DNA of 6,043 nt from Methylococcaceae bacterium (GTDB taxonomy: Bacteria; Pseudomonadota; Gammaproteobacteria; Methylococcales; Methylomonadaceae). Below the pieces are notes generated by a model. The model searched no databases, was not told where the DNA came from, and was given only the letters and a program-made list of their open reading frames with translations. The translations under genes and the position numbers were made by a program. The stretch covers positions 1 through 6,043 of the forward strand of contig JABFST010000292.1 of the NCBI GenBank assembly GCA_013140465.1, in the 5' to 3' direction. Positions 5,941 to 6,043 of this stretch are shown in pieces. Every line of letters starts with the position of its first letter. The stretch's first letter is position 1.

Positions 5941-5979
5941 AAAATAAAAAAGCCCTTAAGCAATCCCTCTAAGTAAGGC
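5941..5979 (-). terminator. Terminator-like hairpin with T-run inside the nifLA upstream region
   Basis: On the minus strand GCCTTA (5979-5974) can pair with TAAGG-C (5958-5954 plus 5952, one bulged G). The apical loop is about 15 nt and an almost unbroken TTTTTTATTTT (5951-5941) follows. The short stem and large loop make it a weak intrinsic terminator. It could end transcription from an upstream minus-strand gene outside the window before it reaches the nifLA promoter. Confidence 0.35.
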
Positions 5980-6005
5980 ATTAAACAGCACAATCGCGAT
6001 TATTT

Positions 6006-6021
6006 TGTCGGTTTACCGACA
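6006..6021. promoter_or_regulatory. NifA upstream activator sequence (TGT-N10-ACA), perfect palindrome
   Basis: TGTCGGTTTACCGACA has the NifA enhancer form TGT-N10-ACA. It is also a perfect dyad: seven-base arms TGTCGGT and ACCGACA around a central TT. Its centre is about 120 bp upstream of the predicted nifLA start site, inside the usual enhancer range. It could equally serve a divergent nif operon to the right of the window. Confidence 0.7.
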
Positions 6022-6043
6022 CAAAAACCGCCAACCTGTGCAA

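Noticed and set aside
6038..6043. An NtrC half site (GTGCA) upstream of nifL
   Set aside because: Only one half is present at the window edge with no facing half at NtrC spacing within view.

Overview
The window looks like chromosomal DNA of a nitrogen-fixing gammaproteobacterium. The main reason is an adjacent nifL-nifA pair. NifL is the Azotobacter/Klebsiella-type redox anti-activator, and the partner NifA lacks the cysteine-rich linker of the oxygen-sensitive rhizobial form. Base composition is moderate and far from the high GC of Azotobacter. Type I methanotrophs (Methylococcales, for example Methylomonas- or Methylobacter-like) are a reasonable guess, but this is inference and not shown by the sequence.

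Layout: (1) 1-115, minus strand: start of a small membrane protein running off the left edge, preceded by about 180 nt (116-295) with several RNA-hairpin-forming segments. (2) 296-1950, minus strand: a two-gene unit, a GufA-type ZIP metal transporter (transcribed first) and a UPF0016/GDT1-family cation transporter, separated by 20 nt. The promoter is at about 1985-2007 and is overlapped by a perfect 9-bp inverted repeat that may be an operator. (3) 2178-2516, plus strand: a lone small gene of unknown function, divergent from the metal-transport unit and convergent with nifA. (4) 2541-2682: a convergent intergenic region holding a strong intrinsic terminator for nifLA and a second perfect hairpin. 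(5) 2716-5864, minus strand: nifA and nifL, overlapping by 7 nt, with nifL upstream. (6) 5865-6043: the nifLA control region, with a sigma-54 -24/-12 element (GG-N10-GC) and a fully palindromic NifA-type enhancer of form TGT-N10-ACA about 120 bp upstream of the predicted start site.

How the genes work together: NifL senses redox state through a FAD-PAS domain, and nitrogen status through GlnK in characterised relatives, and it sequesters NifA. Free NifA drives sigma-54 promoters of nif operons. The control region suggests that nifLA here is itself switched on by NifA or a similar enhancer-binding protein, which would make the circuit autoregulatory. The ZIP/UPF0016 pair is a metal-homeostasis unit whose link to nitrogen fixation is not evident beyond proximity. 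I see no RNA genes, CRISPR arrays, insertion sequences or attachment sites. Most of the window is recognisable. The least explained parts are the structured leader at 116-295, the inverted repeat at 1994-2031 and the small plus-strand gene.
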